Positions 15,585 through 24,771 of a DNA stretch of 28,406 nucleotides are shown piece by piece. The position numbers were made by a program, and so were the translations under genes. Source of the DNA: JBOGCH01 sp051656645 (GTDB lineage: Bacteria; Bacteroidota; Bacteroidia; Bacteroidales; Marinifilaceae); contig JBOGCH010000037.1 in assembly GCA_051656645.1 (NCBI GenBank), forward strand, positions 1 through 28,406. The letters are read 5' to 3'. The notes beneath the pieces were generated by a model that made no database searches, was not told the origin of the DNA, and worked only from the letters and a program-made list of their open reading frames with translations. Numbering within the stretch: position 1 is the first letter of the stretch; every line of letters starts with the position of its first letter.

Positions 15585-17078
15585 TTATTTAATTATAAAA
15601 TCTTTTATCATCCCTTTTATAGAGAAACTCTGTTGCTTACTCGTATCTACCTTTCCATTTATCTCATTAATAGGCAACAAATTAATTGTTCCCGTATTAC
15701 TAGTAGCGTCATATGTTGCAACAAGCAACACTTTATTATTCAATAAATTATCCGTTTGCTCAAAGATTTTCATCTTTGTTATTGTACCTGAAGTATAGGT
15801 GTATACATCATCTGCATTGGAACTATTATAGTTATATACATAAAGTGTTCCATTTATTGAAAAATAGCAAAAATTTCCTGTCGAAGCAAATAAATAGTTA
15901 TCAACATTACTCCAATCCACATTAGATGGCATATCCATTAAACTAATTGGTTGTGCAACTTTAGTATCTGATGAGAAATCCGTAATATATAGTTTATAAC
16001 CTTGACTTCCTTTAAATACACTATACGTATACTCATTAAAGCCATTTCCCATATACTCCAAACTTAAATCTCTATCAATATTCGTCACATCAAACGCACC
16101 GGTTGTTGCAGTATATACCCCTACATTTGAAGCAAATTGTCCCAACGGACGGAAACTATAATTCAGTTCATCATAAATCACAGTTGCATGTCCCTGAGTT
16201 GCAGAGAAACGCACACTGAAAGGTGCTGCATAATATGACTTGCCATCGCTTGCCTCTAATCTATCACCAAATACGGTCACACCCATAGAGCGTCTGTCAA
16301 GCGCATAAACCAAGCCATCATTAATAATTAATTCAACCGGTCTAGCGGAAACACTATAAGCTTGAGGATTTCTTACAATTGCACGTGGAAACGAAAATAA
16401 CTGGGTATAATCTTTCTGATTCACAGCATAAGTATTACCATTTAATCTTACGCCACCATTGTCCGTAAATAAATACAAATTTGTGGTATACAATCCAATA
16501 TGTCTAGCTCCACTTAATGGTATGTCTTCATTAATTCCCGAATAAATTCCGGTAAAAACTTCATCCTTATCAATATCCGGCATTAACAATTTAGATTTTA
16601 GCATAGCTAAATCTGCTCCTCCGTTATCTTCATAAAACATTAGTAAACCGCTAGACATTCTTGATTCTACTTTTACCTGAAACCTAATAAATTGTTCCGT
16701 TTGGTGTACATTCTCCTTTACACGCAAAGCAAGGTAATAATTACCGGGCAAAGCTTCTATAGGCATATCCAATCCGGGTTTAGTTGATATAATCTTTGCC
16801 GAATCATATTTTCCACTTTCAGGTAAGTCTCCTAAACTTTGCGGATACATACTCCACACATATTCCAAGTCTGTCGGCTCACCGTCATACTTTATCAAAT
16901 CTCCAATAGGCATAGACAATACCTCAAACTGATACGCAACAAAATTGTCCTTGATGTTTTTCCCAGCAGTATCTATTTCAACTATTTGTAGATTTTTATA
17001 ATCGTAGTTTCCCAAATCCTCATAACAACCGGATATTAGAAACATTAAGATGGATAATAACAAATATCTATTTTTCAT
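15585..17078 (-). CDS. PKD-like family lipoprotein of a SusCD locus
   Basis: A 497-residue lipoprotein with Cys18 in LISGC as lipidation site. The start of the mature protein, CYEDLGNYDYKNL, and the following Ig/PKD-like segment (about 25-155, with YVWSMYPQ and LRVKENVHQTEQFIRFQVKV) are characteristic of the PKD-like family found next to SusC/SusD/DUF4843. The C-terminal two thirds look like a beta-propeller-like repeat region (aromatic and Gly/Asn rich strands), a guess from pattern only. Such proteins are expected on the outer face of the cell as part of the SusCD complex, capturing substrate. Spacing is 17 bp after DUF4843 and 9 bp before the tlpA-like gene, so it is within one operon. Confidence 0.85.
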   Translation of the reverse strand: MKNRYLLLSILMFLISGCYEDLGNYDYKNLQIVEIDTAGKNIKDNFVAYQFEVLSMPIGDLIKYDGEPTDLEYVWSMYPQSLGDLPESGKYDSAKIISTKPGLDMPIEALPGNYYLALRVKENVHQTEQFIRFQVKVESRMSSGLLMFYEDNGGADLAMLKSKLLMPDIDKDEVFTGIYSGINEDIPLSGARHIGLYTTNLYLFTDNGGVRLNGNTYAVNQKDYTQLFSFPRAIVRNPQAYSVSARPVELIINDGLVYALDRRSMGVTVFGDRLEASDGKSYYAAPFSVRFSATQGHATVIYDELNYSFRPLGQFASNVGVYTATTGAFDVTNIDRDLSLEYMGNGFNEYTYSVFKGSQGYKLYITDFSSDTKVAQPISLMDMPSNVDWSNVDNYLFASTGNFCYFSINGTLYVYNYNSSNADDVYTYTSGTITKMKIFEQTDNLLNNKVLLVATYDATSNTGTINLLPINEINGKVDTSKQQSFSIKGMIKDFIIK

Positions 17079-17095
17079 AATAGTGTTCTTTTAAA

Positions 17096-17824
17096 TTATG
17101 GAAAAGTAACATAGCCACTCTCACTATCCGGATCTTCTATCGGACCAACTTCAGAGAGTCGTTCGTTCAGCATTCGCTTAGCCGGATTAAACTTCTTGGC
17201 ATCTCCCATGCCCCATGAAGCCCAGGATGTAAAATCCCATACCCCCAGCGTTTGGTAAACAAACAAATACTTAGCCTTTGTACATGGACCAAAAAACTCT
17301 TCCACCTTATTCATAAACCATTTAGCATCTCCTACCCATGTATCAGGAATATCATTAGATATAAAAATGGTAATACTATCTTTTAACCCCGATACGAAAT
17401 TATCATTATCAATCAGTCTTATTTTTAATTCCTGCCCTTCGCCCACTACATCATTACATCTGTTAATTGCCACTGGCAAATGTACTAGGACTTTACCGGC
17501 TGGCATTTGCCATGTATCTATACCCTTAATAGCATTTTTCATGAAATTAGCTTCTCCTTCAACTTTCAAACCTATTTCTCTAGCTGTTTCACTTGCATAG
17601 CCCATTAAAATTAAATGAACATCAAAAATCAGGGTATCCGTATCCACAAATCCAAATTGTATATAAGCAGTGTCATTGCTTACATCCATTTTATTTACGT
17701 CAAAGTTTACTTTCGGAAAATCCGTATAAACCATAACCTCATCTTTCTGACAACTCCACATTAAGGAAGATAGAAAGCATAAAATGATTATTATATTATT
17801 TGTTTTCATAAGTTCACTTTTCAT
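17096..17824 (-). CDS. DUF4843-family lipoprotein
   Basis: A 242-residue lipoprotein, lipidation Cys25 in WSCQKD. The beta-sandwich core follows the family pattern: a YTDFPKVNF start, FGFVDTDTLIFDVHLILMG, LPVAINRCNDVVGEGQELKIRLIDND, and the closing segment GDAKWFMNKVEEFFGP. The family is known almost only from its place between SusD and a PKD-like lipoprotein, and its biochemical job is not established. Its ATG directly abuts the SusD stop (TAAATG), implying translational coupling; a second ATG five codons on (17809) is also possible and would leave the signal peptide intact. Confidence 0.88.
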   Translation of the reverse strand: MKSELMKTNNIIIILCFLSSLMWSCQKDEVMVYTDFPKVNFDVNKMDVSNDTAYIQFGFVDTDTLIFDVHLILMGYASETAREIGLKVEGEANFMKNAIKGIDTWQMPAGKVLVHLPVAINRCNDVVGEGQELKIRLIDNDNFVSGLKDSITIFISNDIPDTWVGDAKWFMNKVEEFFGPCTKAKYLFVYQTLGVWDFTSWASWGMGDAKKFNPAKRMLNERLSEVGPIEDPDSESGYVTFP

Positions 17825-19222
17825 TTAACTACCAAATTCTAACTCCACTTCTGGTTTTGGAAATACATATCTCACATTCGCATCTGCAGGCACTGTTTGT
17901 GTTCGTTTATAGAAATAAAATAATTGTCCCTCACACAAATGCTCACGCTTCATCTCTTTCTCTATCTCCTCCATAACGTTAATGTCATTACCTAATAACT
18001 CCTCCTCTGTGTATCCTCTATGGGCTAATACAGCATTTAAGTACTCAAATGCATTTGCAGCATCGCACTCCGCACATAGATAATACATCTCACTCATCTT
18101 TATCATAGGCATTCTGTCCTTCTTAGCACTTTGTACCTTACCTTCATAAGCAATTGCATCCATCTGCCACAATTTAGACGGAACATTCGCCACATTATTT
18201 GACACCTCAAAGAATATTGAGCGTAGGTCATTTTGTGCAACAAATAAGTCAGCAACTTTCTCTCTATTTACCATAGGCGAGGACGTTTCTATAAAATAAC
18301 CTTTTATATACTGATTCATTTTGCGCACATTCAAAGCAAATAAATGCTCTGAAGAGAATGTTCTATCCCTTAAAGCACGTTCAACATGCATTACATCACT
18401 ACTATTACTCCACGGAAAAAGTGTCTCACTTTGTGCCTTAATAACCTCCTTAGCATATTTCAGTGCATTTACCTTGTCACCTGCATATAAATAAGCCCGA
18501 GCCATTAAAGCCGTCACCGCATAATAATTTAAATGATAATTTCTATTTAATAAATACCCATCATCATCCTTACTAGTAACCTTTTCTCCGGTTACAACAG
18601 GATCTACTGATAAATAATTACGGGCAATATTCAAATCTCTAATAATTAAAGCAATAACATCCTTTGGCGATTTAGTTATTGGAATTTGTTTTGTTAAACT
18701 ATCGCAATATGGAATTCCCGCTTCTTGCTCTGTAGGTTTAGTCACATCGCCAAACAAACGCAATAAGTCTAAATGGATATATGCGCGTATTGCCAATGCC
18801 TCTCCTTTAATTATTGAATAGTTATTACCGGAAAATATTGAACGTCTCTCATCAATATTTCCTACAATATTATTTGCGTTCGCAATGGCGTTATATCCTT
18901 TACTCCACATATTATCAATAAGCGGACGCACTTTGGTCGACTCATAAACGCACCCAATAATATCTTCATAACTATGGTAATTTCTCACTTGCCACAACTG
19001 CGCTGCCGCATCAACAACACCAAAGGTCATCTCTCTACCATAAAGCTCCGGCTGATTCATTAAGGTATATACACCGGCAAGTGCACCTTTAAATCCCTCT
19101 TCGTCTGCAAAGAGTTGTTCTGCCTCAACCTCTGTTTTGGGCTTAACATCCAACCAATCCTGGCAGGATAGCATAGAAAGCGCTAAAAACGCTAAACCTA
19201 TCTTATAATATAATGTTTTCAT
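17825..19222 (-). CDS. SusD/RagB-family substrate-binding lipoprotein
   Basis: A 465-residue surface lipoprotein, the lid of the SusC transporter. Signal peptide with lipidation Cys20 (MLSC), then DWLDVKPKTEVEAEQLF and GALAGVYTLMNQPELYG, the standard SusD opening. TPR-like helices follow, for example AIRAYIHLDLLRLFGDV and VTALMARAYLYAGD. The C-terminal segment carries MPMIKMSEMYYLCAECDA, the usual helix before the last domain. Slightly shorter than glycan-binding SusD proteins, which often exceed 500 residues; peptide-binding RagB-type members are also variable. It begins 11 bp after SusC. Confidence 0.95.
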   Translation of the reverse strand: MKTLYYKIGLAFLALSMLSCQDWLDVKPKTEVEAEQLFADEEGFKGALAGVYTLMNQPELYGREMTFGVVDAAAQLWQVRNYHSYEDIIGCVYESTKVRPLIDNMWSKGYNAIANANNIVGNIDERRSIFSGNNYSIIKGEALAIRAYIHLDLLRLFGDVTKPTEQEAGIPYCDSLTKQIPITKSPKDVIALIIRDLNIARNYLSVDPVVTGEKVTSKDDDGYLLNRNYHLNYYAVTALMARAYLYAGDKVNALKYAKEVIKAQSETLFPWSNSSDVMHVERALRDRTFSSEHLFALNVRKMNQYIKGYFIETSSPMVNREKVADLFVAQNDLRSIFFEVSNNVANVPSKLWQMDAIAYEGKVQSAKKDRMPMIKMSEMYYLCAECDAANAFEYLNAVLAHRGYTEEELLGNDINVMEEIEKEMKREHLCEGQLFYFYKRTQTVPADANVRYVFPKPEVELEFGS

Positions 19223-19233
19223 GCCAATTCAGT

Positions 19234-22200
19234 TTAAAAAGTTAGTTGTACCTGGAACGAACTTGAGCGGGCAAACGGATAATCTGTTCCTCGTTCAATC
19301 TCAACAGACGATACTTTAAATAAATCATTCATATAAAATGATATCTTCAAGCGGTCTATTTTACCATTCTTAATAAATCTACAATTTCTAAAATCATAGC
19401 CTACATTAAGTGTTGTCATTTGCAACTCATTTAAGCGCTGAACAAAACGTGAAGTTGGACGTGTAAAATAATTCGGATTGCTTAATTTTTTATATTGAGC
19501 TTCTTGTCCGGGCGTTGTCCAACGTCCGCTACGCACTCTGTAATCCACATTCCACTGTATATCCGCATCCTCAACTTTATCCACTAGGGTCTGATTATAA
19601 ACATCTCCCCCAACACGATAAAAGAATGAGGTATTTACTGAGAAACCTTTTACATCTAAATTAAATCCAAAAGTTCCACTTGCCTTTGGCATTGCATCCC
19701 CGCACACCACTTGGTTTGCGGCATTCCAGGCTCTCGTAACATTACCATCTTTATCTAGGAATAACTCATTTCCTGTACCCGGGTCAATACCCAATGAGCG
19801 TACGGCCCAAATAGCATCCATGGATTCTCCTTCCTTGTAGCGTACACTCGGCTTTGTTGTCTCTTGTTTTGTATCCGGATTATAATTTAAGTTATTATGT
19901 GCACTATCTTTCTCATCGTTCATACTTCTCAATGCATCATTAATTTCTTTTATCCTGTTCTTATTGTGCATTAACGATCCAAATATATTAGCATGCACAT
20001 CGCGTTTTCCATTAGATACTATCCTATACGTTACTCTTGCTTCAACACCCTTATTCTCCGATTTTCCTAAGTTCTCTGTGTAACTATTAAAACCTACAGA
20101 AGGAGCAAGTGTAACCGGAGTCAAAAGGTTATCTGTTTTCTTTACATAGTAGTCAAAACTAATATCCAAACGTTTAAACAACGATAAATCCACTCCTATA
20201 TTATTATCCTGCGTACGTTGCCATTTTAATTCGGGGTTAGCCAAACTTAATAAATAAGAACCTATGATATTGTCATAAAGTTCGTCCGAGAAATAACGAT
20301 ACGTCGCCATTGCCTGATAGGCATTAAAGTTCTGAGAACCTGTGTATCCCGTTGATGCACGTACTTTAAACTGTTGAAATAGTCCACTCTCTTTCAAGAA
20401 AGCTTCATTATGAATATTCCAACCACCACCAACAGACCAGAAATGTCCCCAACGATTATCCTTTCCAAAAAGAGATGAGGCATTTCCTCTATAGTTTGCA
20501 TCAATCATAAAACGTGAGTCATATGAATAGTTACCGGATAACAGTACACTCGTTTCTCTATTCATTGTTTCCGATCCCGAAGGTTTACCATTCGTCATGT
20601 ATTGACTTGCATGCGTAATATAATCTAACTTATTATTTGCAAACCCTTGCGCTTGTACAACTACGCGTTCCATTTTGTTTTGACTTAGACTCCACTGTCC
20701 ATTAAACAAAATCAGACTTTTGCCCAATGCTTTATTATAGTTCAAACCTAAATCCAAGCTATAATTTGTCATTTTCCCATTTTCCTTCGTATACTCACCG
20801 CGTTTAAAGAACTCTTCATCATCGAAAGTTTCACTTCTAAACTTAGTATGATCACGTGGATAGAACACATCGCCCTCACTCGTTCTGTGTGTAATACCCA
20901 ATCTACCCGTTGTTTTTAAAGCTTCCGTCAATTTCCACTCAGCGTAAAGATTATTGGTGATATCTGTATACTTACTTTCATCGTTTGTATTTAACGTTGA
21001 ATTAATCATCGGATTGTAAATTGGACGTGTTCCCTGCATGTTAGGCATAGAGTAATAGCCTAATATTTCATTTAATGCGCCGCTTTCATCATAAGCGCGC
21101 CAATAAGGATTTAACTGTGCATATTCGGCAAAAGCGCCAAAAGGCGAATTTGTTGCTTTATTATGACTCAATATTAGTTGTTCTCTAAAAATAACATCCT
21201 TATATCGATAAGACAACATCATCTCTCCTCCAAAGTTTTCACGCTCTGAACCTTTCATTACACCGGTCACTTTATTATAGTGCACATTTGCTTGATAGCG
21301 CATATAAGCATCGCCACCTTCAAAGTTCAAGGAGTGTTTCGTTCCTATACCGGTACGTAAAGGCTTGTCAAGCCAATAAGTATTTACTCCTCTTTGTACC
21401 TCCTTAAATAACTCCGCATATTGAGCATCAAGCCCTTGTTGTGTTATCGGATTATTTACTGAAGCTGTATATACACCTGCCAAACGTTCCACCTCTAGTT
21501 TCTGAGCGGCATCGCATAAATTATAACTTCTTAAATCGGGCATTTCCAATTCAACACTTCCTGTATAGCTTACTGTCAATTGGCCCATTTTAGGTTTAAT
21601 TGTTTCTACAACAACAACCCCATTAGCTCCTTTTGAACCATATAAAGCCTTTGCTGTTGCATCCTTTAAAAGAGTTACGGACTCAACTCTATTCATGTCC
21701 ATATCCAGCACTTTCTCTATAGATTGCTCAAATCCGTCAACAATAAATAAAGGCTGATTGGGATTAGTTTGATATTTATCCTTCATATCGGAAAAGCTAG
21801 ATGCTCCACGCATCTGTATCTCGGGCACTCTGTTTGGATCCGAACCGTACTGATTGTTTTCTATAATTTGAAACGACGGATCGAGCGTACCTAACGATTG
21901 TAATATATTTCTATTACCAACTCGCATCAACTCCTCCTTAGTAACAGTTCTTGCTGCTCCCGAGTAGCTCTCTGCCTTACGGGCAAAGATTCCGGTAACT
22001 ACAACAGCCTCCATCGCAGCACTCTCAGGTTCCATAACAACTTTAATGGTATTTTTTCCCTTAATTTGTACCAAAGCCTGTTGGTAACCTATATAAGTCA
22101 CTGCAATAGTACCATCCGTTTCCAAAACCAAAAGCTCAAACTCGCCGTCAACATTTGTTGCAACGCCAAGTTGGGTTCCGGGAATAAGCACTGCTGCTCC

Positions 22201-22641
22201 CGGCAGTGGACTACCTTTTTCATCTAGTACAACACCTTTTATTTTACGTGACTTTGCTATATGTGCCTGCGTTGTAGGAATTGCTTTTTCAGTTTTTCTT
22301 ATAACAACATGCTTTTCGGTTATTTCATAGGACATTGCATTATCACCTAAACACTTATTCAAAATCTCGTCTATTGGAGCGTCCGTAAAATCAAGTTTCT
22401 TAATTTCACAATCCTCAATATCCTTTGCTTTATAAACAAATGCCAAGTCAGTTTTACGCTCAATAGTTTTTAATAACTCTTTGAGCATTATTGCATCATA
22501 CTTTAGGGTTAAACGTTGCATCTCAGAGGCTGCTATAGCCGAATGAGAAATAATGCTAAAGCATAGAACCAATAAAAAATTAAGGCAATAACCTCCTATC
22601 CTACCACGTGGGTAAGTGCTTTTCTTAAAATTGTTTCTCAT
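19234..22641 (-). CDS. SusC/RagA-family TonB-dependent transporter with STN signalling domain
   Basis: A 1135-residue outer-membrane barrel. The signal segment runs to about 38 (an extended N-region before LLVLCFSI). An STN domain spans about 45-115 (LTLKYDAIMLKELLKTIERKT starts it), a carboxypeptidase-regulatory-like beta domain about 133-205 (KIKGVVLDEKGSPLPGAAV), and the plug about 225-350, with PLFIVDGFEQ (297-306) and LLKDATAKALYGSKGANGVV. The barrel fills the rest and ends in an aromatic Phe, as needed for Bam-dependent insertion. STN domains in such receptors touch the periplasmic part of FecR-type anti-sigma factors; here a fecR and an ECF sigma gene lie just upstream, so this receptor is probably both importer and sensor. 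It starts 35 bp after fecR. Confidence 0.96.
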   Translation of the reverse strand: MRNNFKKSTYPRGRIGGYCLNFLLVLCFSIISHSAIAASEMQRLTLKYDAIMLKELLKTIERKTDLAFVYKAKDIEDCEIKKLDFTDAPIDEILNKCLGDNAMSYEITEKHVVIRKTEKAIPTTQAHIAKSRKIKGVVLDEKGSPLPGAAVLIPGTQLGVATNVDGEFELLVLETDGTIAVTYIGYQQALVQIKGKNTIKVVMEPESAAMEAVVVTGIFARKAESYSGAARTVTKEELMRVGNRNILQSLGTLDPSFQIIENNQYGSDPNRVPEIQMRGASSFSDMKDKYQTNPNQPLFIVDGFEQSIEKVLDMDMNRVESVTLLKDATAKALYGSKGANGVVVVETIKPKMGQLTVSYTGSVELEMPDLRSYNLCDAAQKLEVERLAGVYTASVNNPITQQGLDAQYAELFKEVQRGVNTYWLDKPLRTGIGTKHSLNFEGGDAYMRYQANVHYNKVTGVMKGSERENFGGEMMLSYRYKDVIFREQLILSHNKATNSPFGAFAEYAQLNPYWRAYDESGALNEILGYYSMPNMQGTRPIYNPMINSTLNTNDESKYTDITNNLYAEWKLTEALKTTGRLGITHRTSEGDVFYPRDHTKFRSETFDDEEFFKRGEYTKENGKMTNYSLDLGLNYNKALGKSLILFNGQWSLSQNKMERVVVQAQGFANNKLDYITHASQYMTNGKPSGSETMNRETSVLLSGNYSYDSRFMIDANYRGNASSLFGKDNRWGHFWSVGGGWNIHNEAFLKESGLFQQFKVRASTGYTGSQNFNAYQAMATYRYFSDELYDNIIGSYLLSLANPELKWQRTQDNNIGVDLSLFKRLDISFDYYVKKTDNLLTPVTLAPSVGFNSYTENLGKSENKGVEARVTYRIVSNGKRDVHANIFGSLMHNKNRIKEINDALRSMNDEKDSAHNNLNYNPDTKQETTKPSVRYKEGESMDAIWAVRSLGIDPGTGNELFLDKDGNVTRAWNAANQVVCGDAMPKASGTFGFNLDVKGFSVNTSFFYRVGGDVYNQTLVDKVEDADIQWNVDYRVRSGRWTTPGQEAQYKKLSNPNYFTRPTSRFVQRLNELQMTTLNVGYDFRNCRFIKNGKIDRLKISFYMNDLFKVSSVEIERGTDYPFARSSSFQVQLTF

Positions 22642-22676
22642 AGTTAGGTTGGTTTATATTGATGTTTTTCTAGTTC

Positions 22677-23813
22677 CTATTCATCCCCTACAATAATAGT
22701 TCTGTTAGGTTTTTGCGTAATTTTCACTCCTGTAGCATTGCTAATTATGTCAAATAAAGCATCTACCCTATCAAACTTTTGCAGTTTTGCTGTGATTAAT
22801 AAATGTTTATCTACATTGTCGCGATACTCATACTCAAAATCATACCATCGTGACAATTCTTGTAATATTACATCTAGTGGTTTTTCTCTATATATAAAAT
22901 AACCATTACGCCAATCTGTAAACTCATCAACATCCACTTCGTGAGTTGTTAGTTGCTTATCAATAAATCGTGCTTGCTGTCCGGGATTTAAACAAACTGT
23001 ATCCCCATTGCTCTGCATTTTTATTTTACCACTCACCAACGTTGCGCAGTGGAAGGCATTATTATAATTACAAACATTAAACTCTGTACCCGTAACAATA
23101 ACTTCCGTACCATTCAGGTCCACAATAAAAGGTCTGCTTTCATCCGCCTTAACTTTAAAGTAAGCCTCTCCCTTTACATATACTTTACGTTCTTTACCAT
23201 GGAATTGAGATGGATACCTTAACTCACTCTCCGCATTTACCCAAACTGTTGTTCCATCAGAGAAAACAACACTATACTCTCCTCCTCGCGGTGTTACCAA
23301 GCGGCTCCACGCAGTGTTATCAATACCATCATTGGTTTGCTTATATTCCAACTTATTGGCTGAAAGAGCCACGTCGACACCGTTTAATACTGTATCATTA
23401 TTAATTGAACCAAGTTCTATATACTTAGAACCATTTCCTTCAACATAAAGTAAGGCTTTATTTGTACCGGGAAATAACATTTCCTCACCATCTTCCGCAC
23501 CTATATTATTATTTAAATATACAATTCCTCCGCTGGCAAGGAACAATGCGACTACCGCTGCCCAACCATATTTTATACTCCATAACTTACGGGAAACGCG
23601 GTGAGGTTTCACGGTATTAGCAGCAACTGTCTGCCAGCCTCTATCCAACCTTTCCGCATCAAGAACTGACGATTTTAGCCATAACTTTTCCATGTCCCTA
23701 AAGTATTGTTCATTACTCTCACTACTCTCTCGCCAATTGGTTAGTTGCGCGAGCTCGTTGTGCGGTAACGAACCTTGAAGACTACGAATTATTATGTGAT
23801 CAATTTCCTGCAT
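22677..23813 (-). CDS. FecR-type anti-sigma factor
   Basis: A 378-residue inner-membrane regulator. The cytoplasmic N-terminal helical part (1-75) has the usual anti-sigma look (TNWRESSESNEQYFRDMEKLW). One membrane span lies at about 82-100. The periplasmic FecR domain is about 172-266, with LVTPRGGEYSVVFSDGTTVWV, VKGEAYFKV and VTGTEFNV. The C-terminal domain from 308 (KPLDVILQELSRWYDFEYEY) is DUF4974, itself STN-like, which would contact the receptor's STN domain. It lies between the sigma gene and susC with 248 bp before it, unusually far for this gene pair, and no TAnnTTTG element is visible in that gap. It may be transcribed by read-through or from a promoter used by its own sigma factor. 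Confidence 0.94.
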   Translation of the reverse strand: MQEIDHIIIRSLQGSLPHNELAQLTNWRESSESNEQYFRDMEKLWLKSSVLDAERLDRGWQTVAANTVKPHRVSRKLWSIKYGWAAVVALFLASGGIVYLNNNIGAEDGEEMLFPGTNKALLYVEGNGSKYIELGSINNDTVLNGVDVALSANKLEYKQTNDGIDNTAWSRLVTPRGGEYSVVFSDGTTVWVNAESELRYPSQFHGKERKVYVKGEAYFKVKADESRPFIVDLNGTEVIVTGTEFNVCNYNNAFHCATLVSGKIKMQSNGDTVCLNPGQQARFIDKQLTTHEVDVDEFTDWRNGYFIYREKPLDVILQELSRWYDFEYEYRDNVDKHLLITAKLQKFDRVDALFDIISNATGVKITQKPNRTIIVGDE

Positions 23814-24061
23814 ATTATGGTCTGTTTATATATATGACAGGTAAGTTTTAAAAAATACTCACATAAAAATGAATATTTTTTTATTATTTATTCAAATTTT
23901 GCAGAGAAACCATATTATTACAGCAGACAAATACAGAATAATACACTATATATAAGACACTTACCTATGCAAACACAATAAGAGAGATACATATCAATGC
24001 ACTAACAAATAGTTATAGATATGTTAAACTATAAATGAAAATCACCTCTACTGAAAGCGAA
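23814..24061. other. Intergenic region between ECF sigma and fecR
   Basis: 248 bp, very AT-rich, without an ORF of note. AGGTAAGT (23839-23846) and its reverse complement ACTTACCT (23959-23966) lie 112 bp apart, and each is preceded by a similar TATATA(T/A)GAC-like sequence. No terminator hairpin and no TAnnTTTG element are seen. It may hold a promoter for the cognate sigma factor. Confidence 0.4.
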
Positions 24062-24664
24062 TTAATAATTAGTTGAAGAAAATAAATAGAGTAAGATACG
24101 ACCGTCCTCAAGGTGTGCTAGCTCAGCTTTTAGGCGCTTCAACGATCGGTATAAATGATTCTCAACCGTGCGCACAGAGATATCCAGGATTAAAGCTATT
24201 TCATGTGCCTTTTTGCCCTCAACACGTGCTAGCATAAATATTTGCTTTGTCTGTTCAGGTAATGCGTTAATGGCTTTATTTATTTGGGACAACATAAATA
24301 AATCGCTTTCGTTATCCATAAAGTCTTCTATCCAATTTTCGCATAAAACAGGAGCGGAAACACTAATAGTATCCATACCAATATTTTTCCTCTCCTTCTC
24401 AATATGGTTTAGTGCCGCATTATACACCATTCTAAATAAATAGGATTTCAATGAGCCGCTAATAACAATTTCATCTCTTTTAGTCCATAACGCGATAAAC
24501 GTGTTTTGCACTACATCCTCAGCAACATTCTTATCCTTTAATAACTGCTCTGCATAGATACACAACTTAAGGTAATAATGTTGAAATAAATGCTCAAAAC
24601 TCTGCTTGTCGCCTTGCTTTATAGCATTCCAATAATGCTCTATATTTACTTTCTCACAACTCAT
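24062..24664 (-). CDS. ECF-type RNA polymerase sigma-70 factor
   Basis: A 200-residue sigma factor of the Bacteroidota ECF group paired with FecR. Region 2 spans about 20-90 (FEHLFQHYYLKLCIYAEQLL, VAEDVVQNTFIALWTKRDE, SYLFRMVYNAALNHIEK). Region 4 is about 130-185: INALPEQTKQIFMLARVEGK, then the helix-turn-helix AHEIALILDISVRTVENHLYRS. No sigma-3 region, as expected for ECF. It lies upstream of fecR and susC on the same strand and should be held by FecR until a ligand docks on the STN-SusC. The start is the only ATG near the N-terminus. The -7 element ends just 5 nt before it. Confidence 0.95.
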   Translation of the reverse strand: MSCEKVNIEHYWNAIKQGDKQSFEHLFQHYYLKLCIYAEQLLKDKNVAEDVVQNTFIALWTKRDEIVISGSLKSYLFRMVYNAALNHIEKERKNIGMDTISVSAPVLCENWIEDFMDNESDLFMLSQINKAINALPEQTKQIFMLARVEGKKAHEIALILDISVRTVENHLYRSLKRLKAELAHLEDGRILLYLFSSTNY

Positions 24665-24669
24665 TTACA

Positions 24670-24677
24670 CAAATATA
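24670..24677 (-). promoter_or_regulatory. -7 element directly abutting the sigma gene start
   Basis: CAAATATA on the plus strand is TATATTTG on the minus strand, an exact match. With the usual spacing to the start site, transcription would begin at about the A of the ATG (24664). Confidence 0.5.
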
Positions 24678-24708
24678 GACATTAATATTAAAAAAATATA
24701 CATATAAC

Positions 24709-24745
24709 AAAAAAAGGAGATCACCCAATTGAGTGATCTCCCTTT
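24709..24745 (-). terminator. Terminator after lpxA
   Basis: GGAGATCAC (24716-24724) and GTGATCTCC (24733-24741) pair perfectly; on the minus strand the stem is followed by T7. Confidence 0.92.
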
Positions 24746-24771
24746 TATATTGAATATGATAGCATTTTCTA

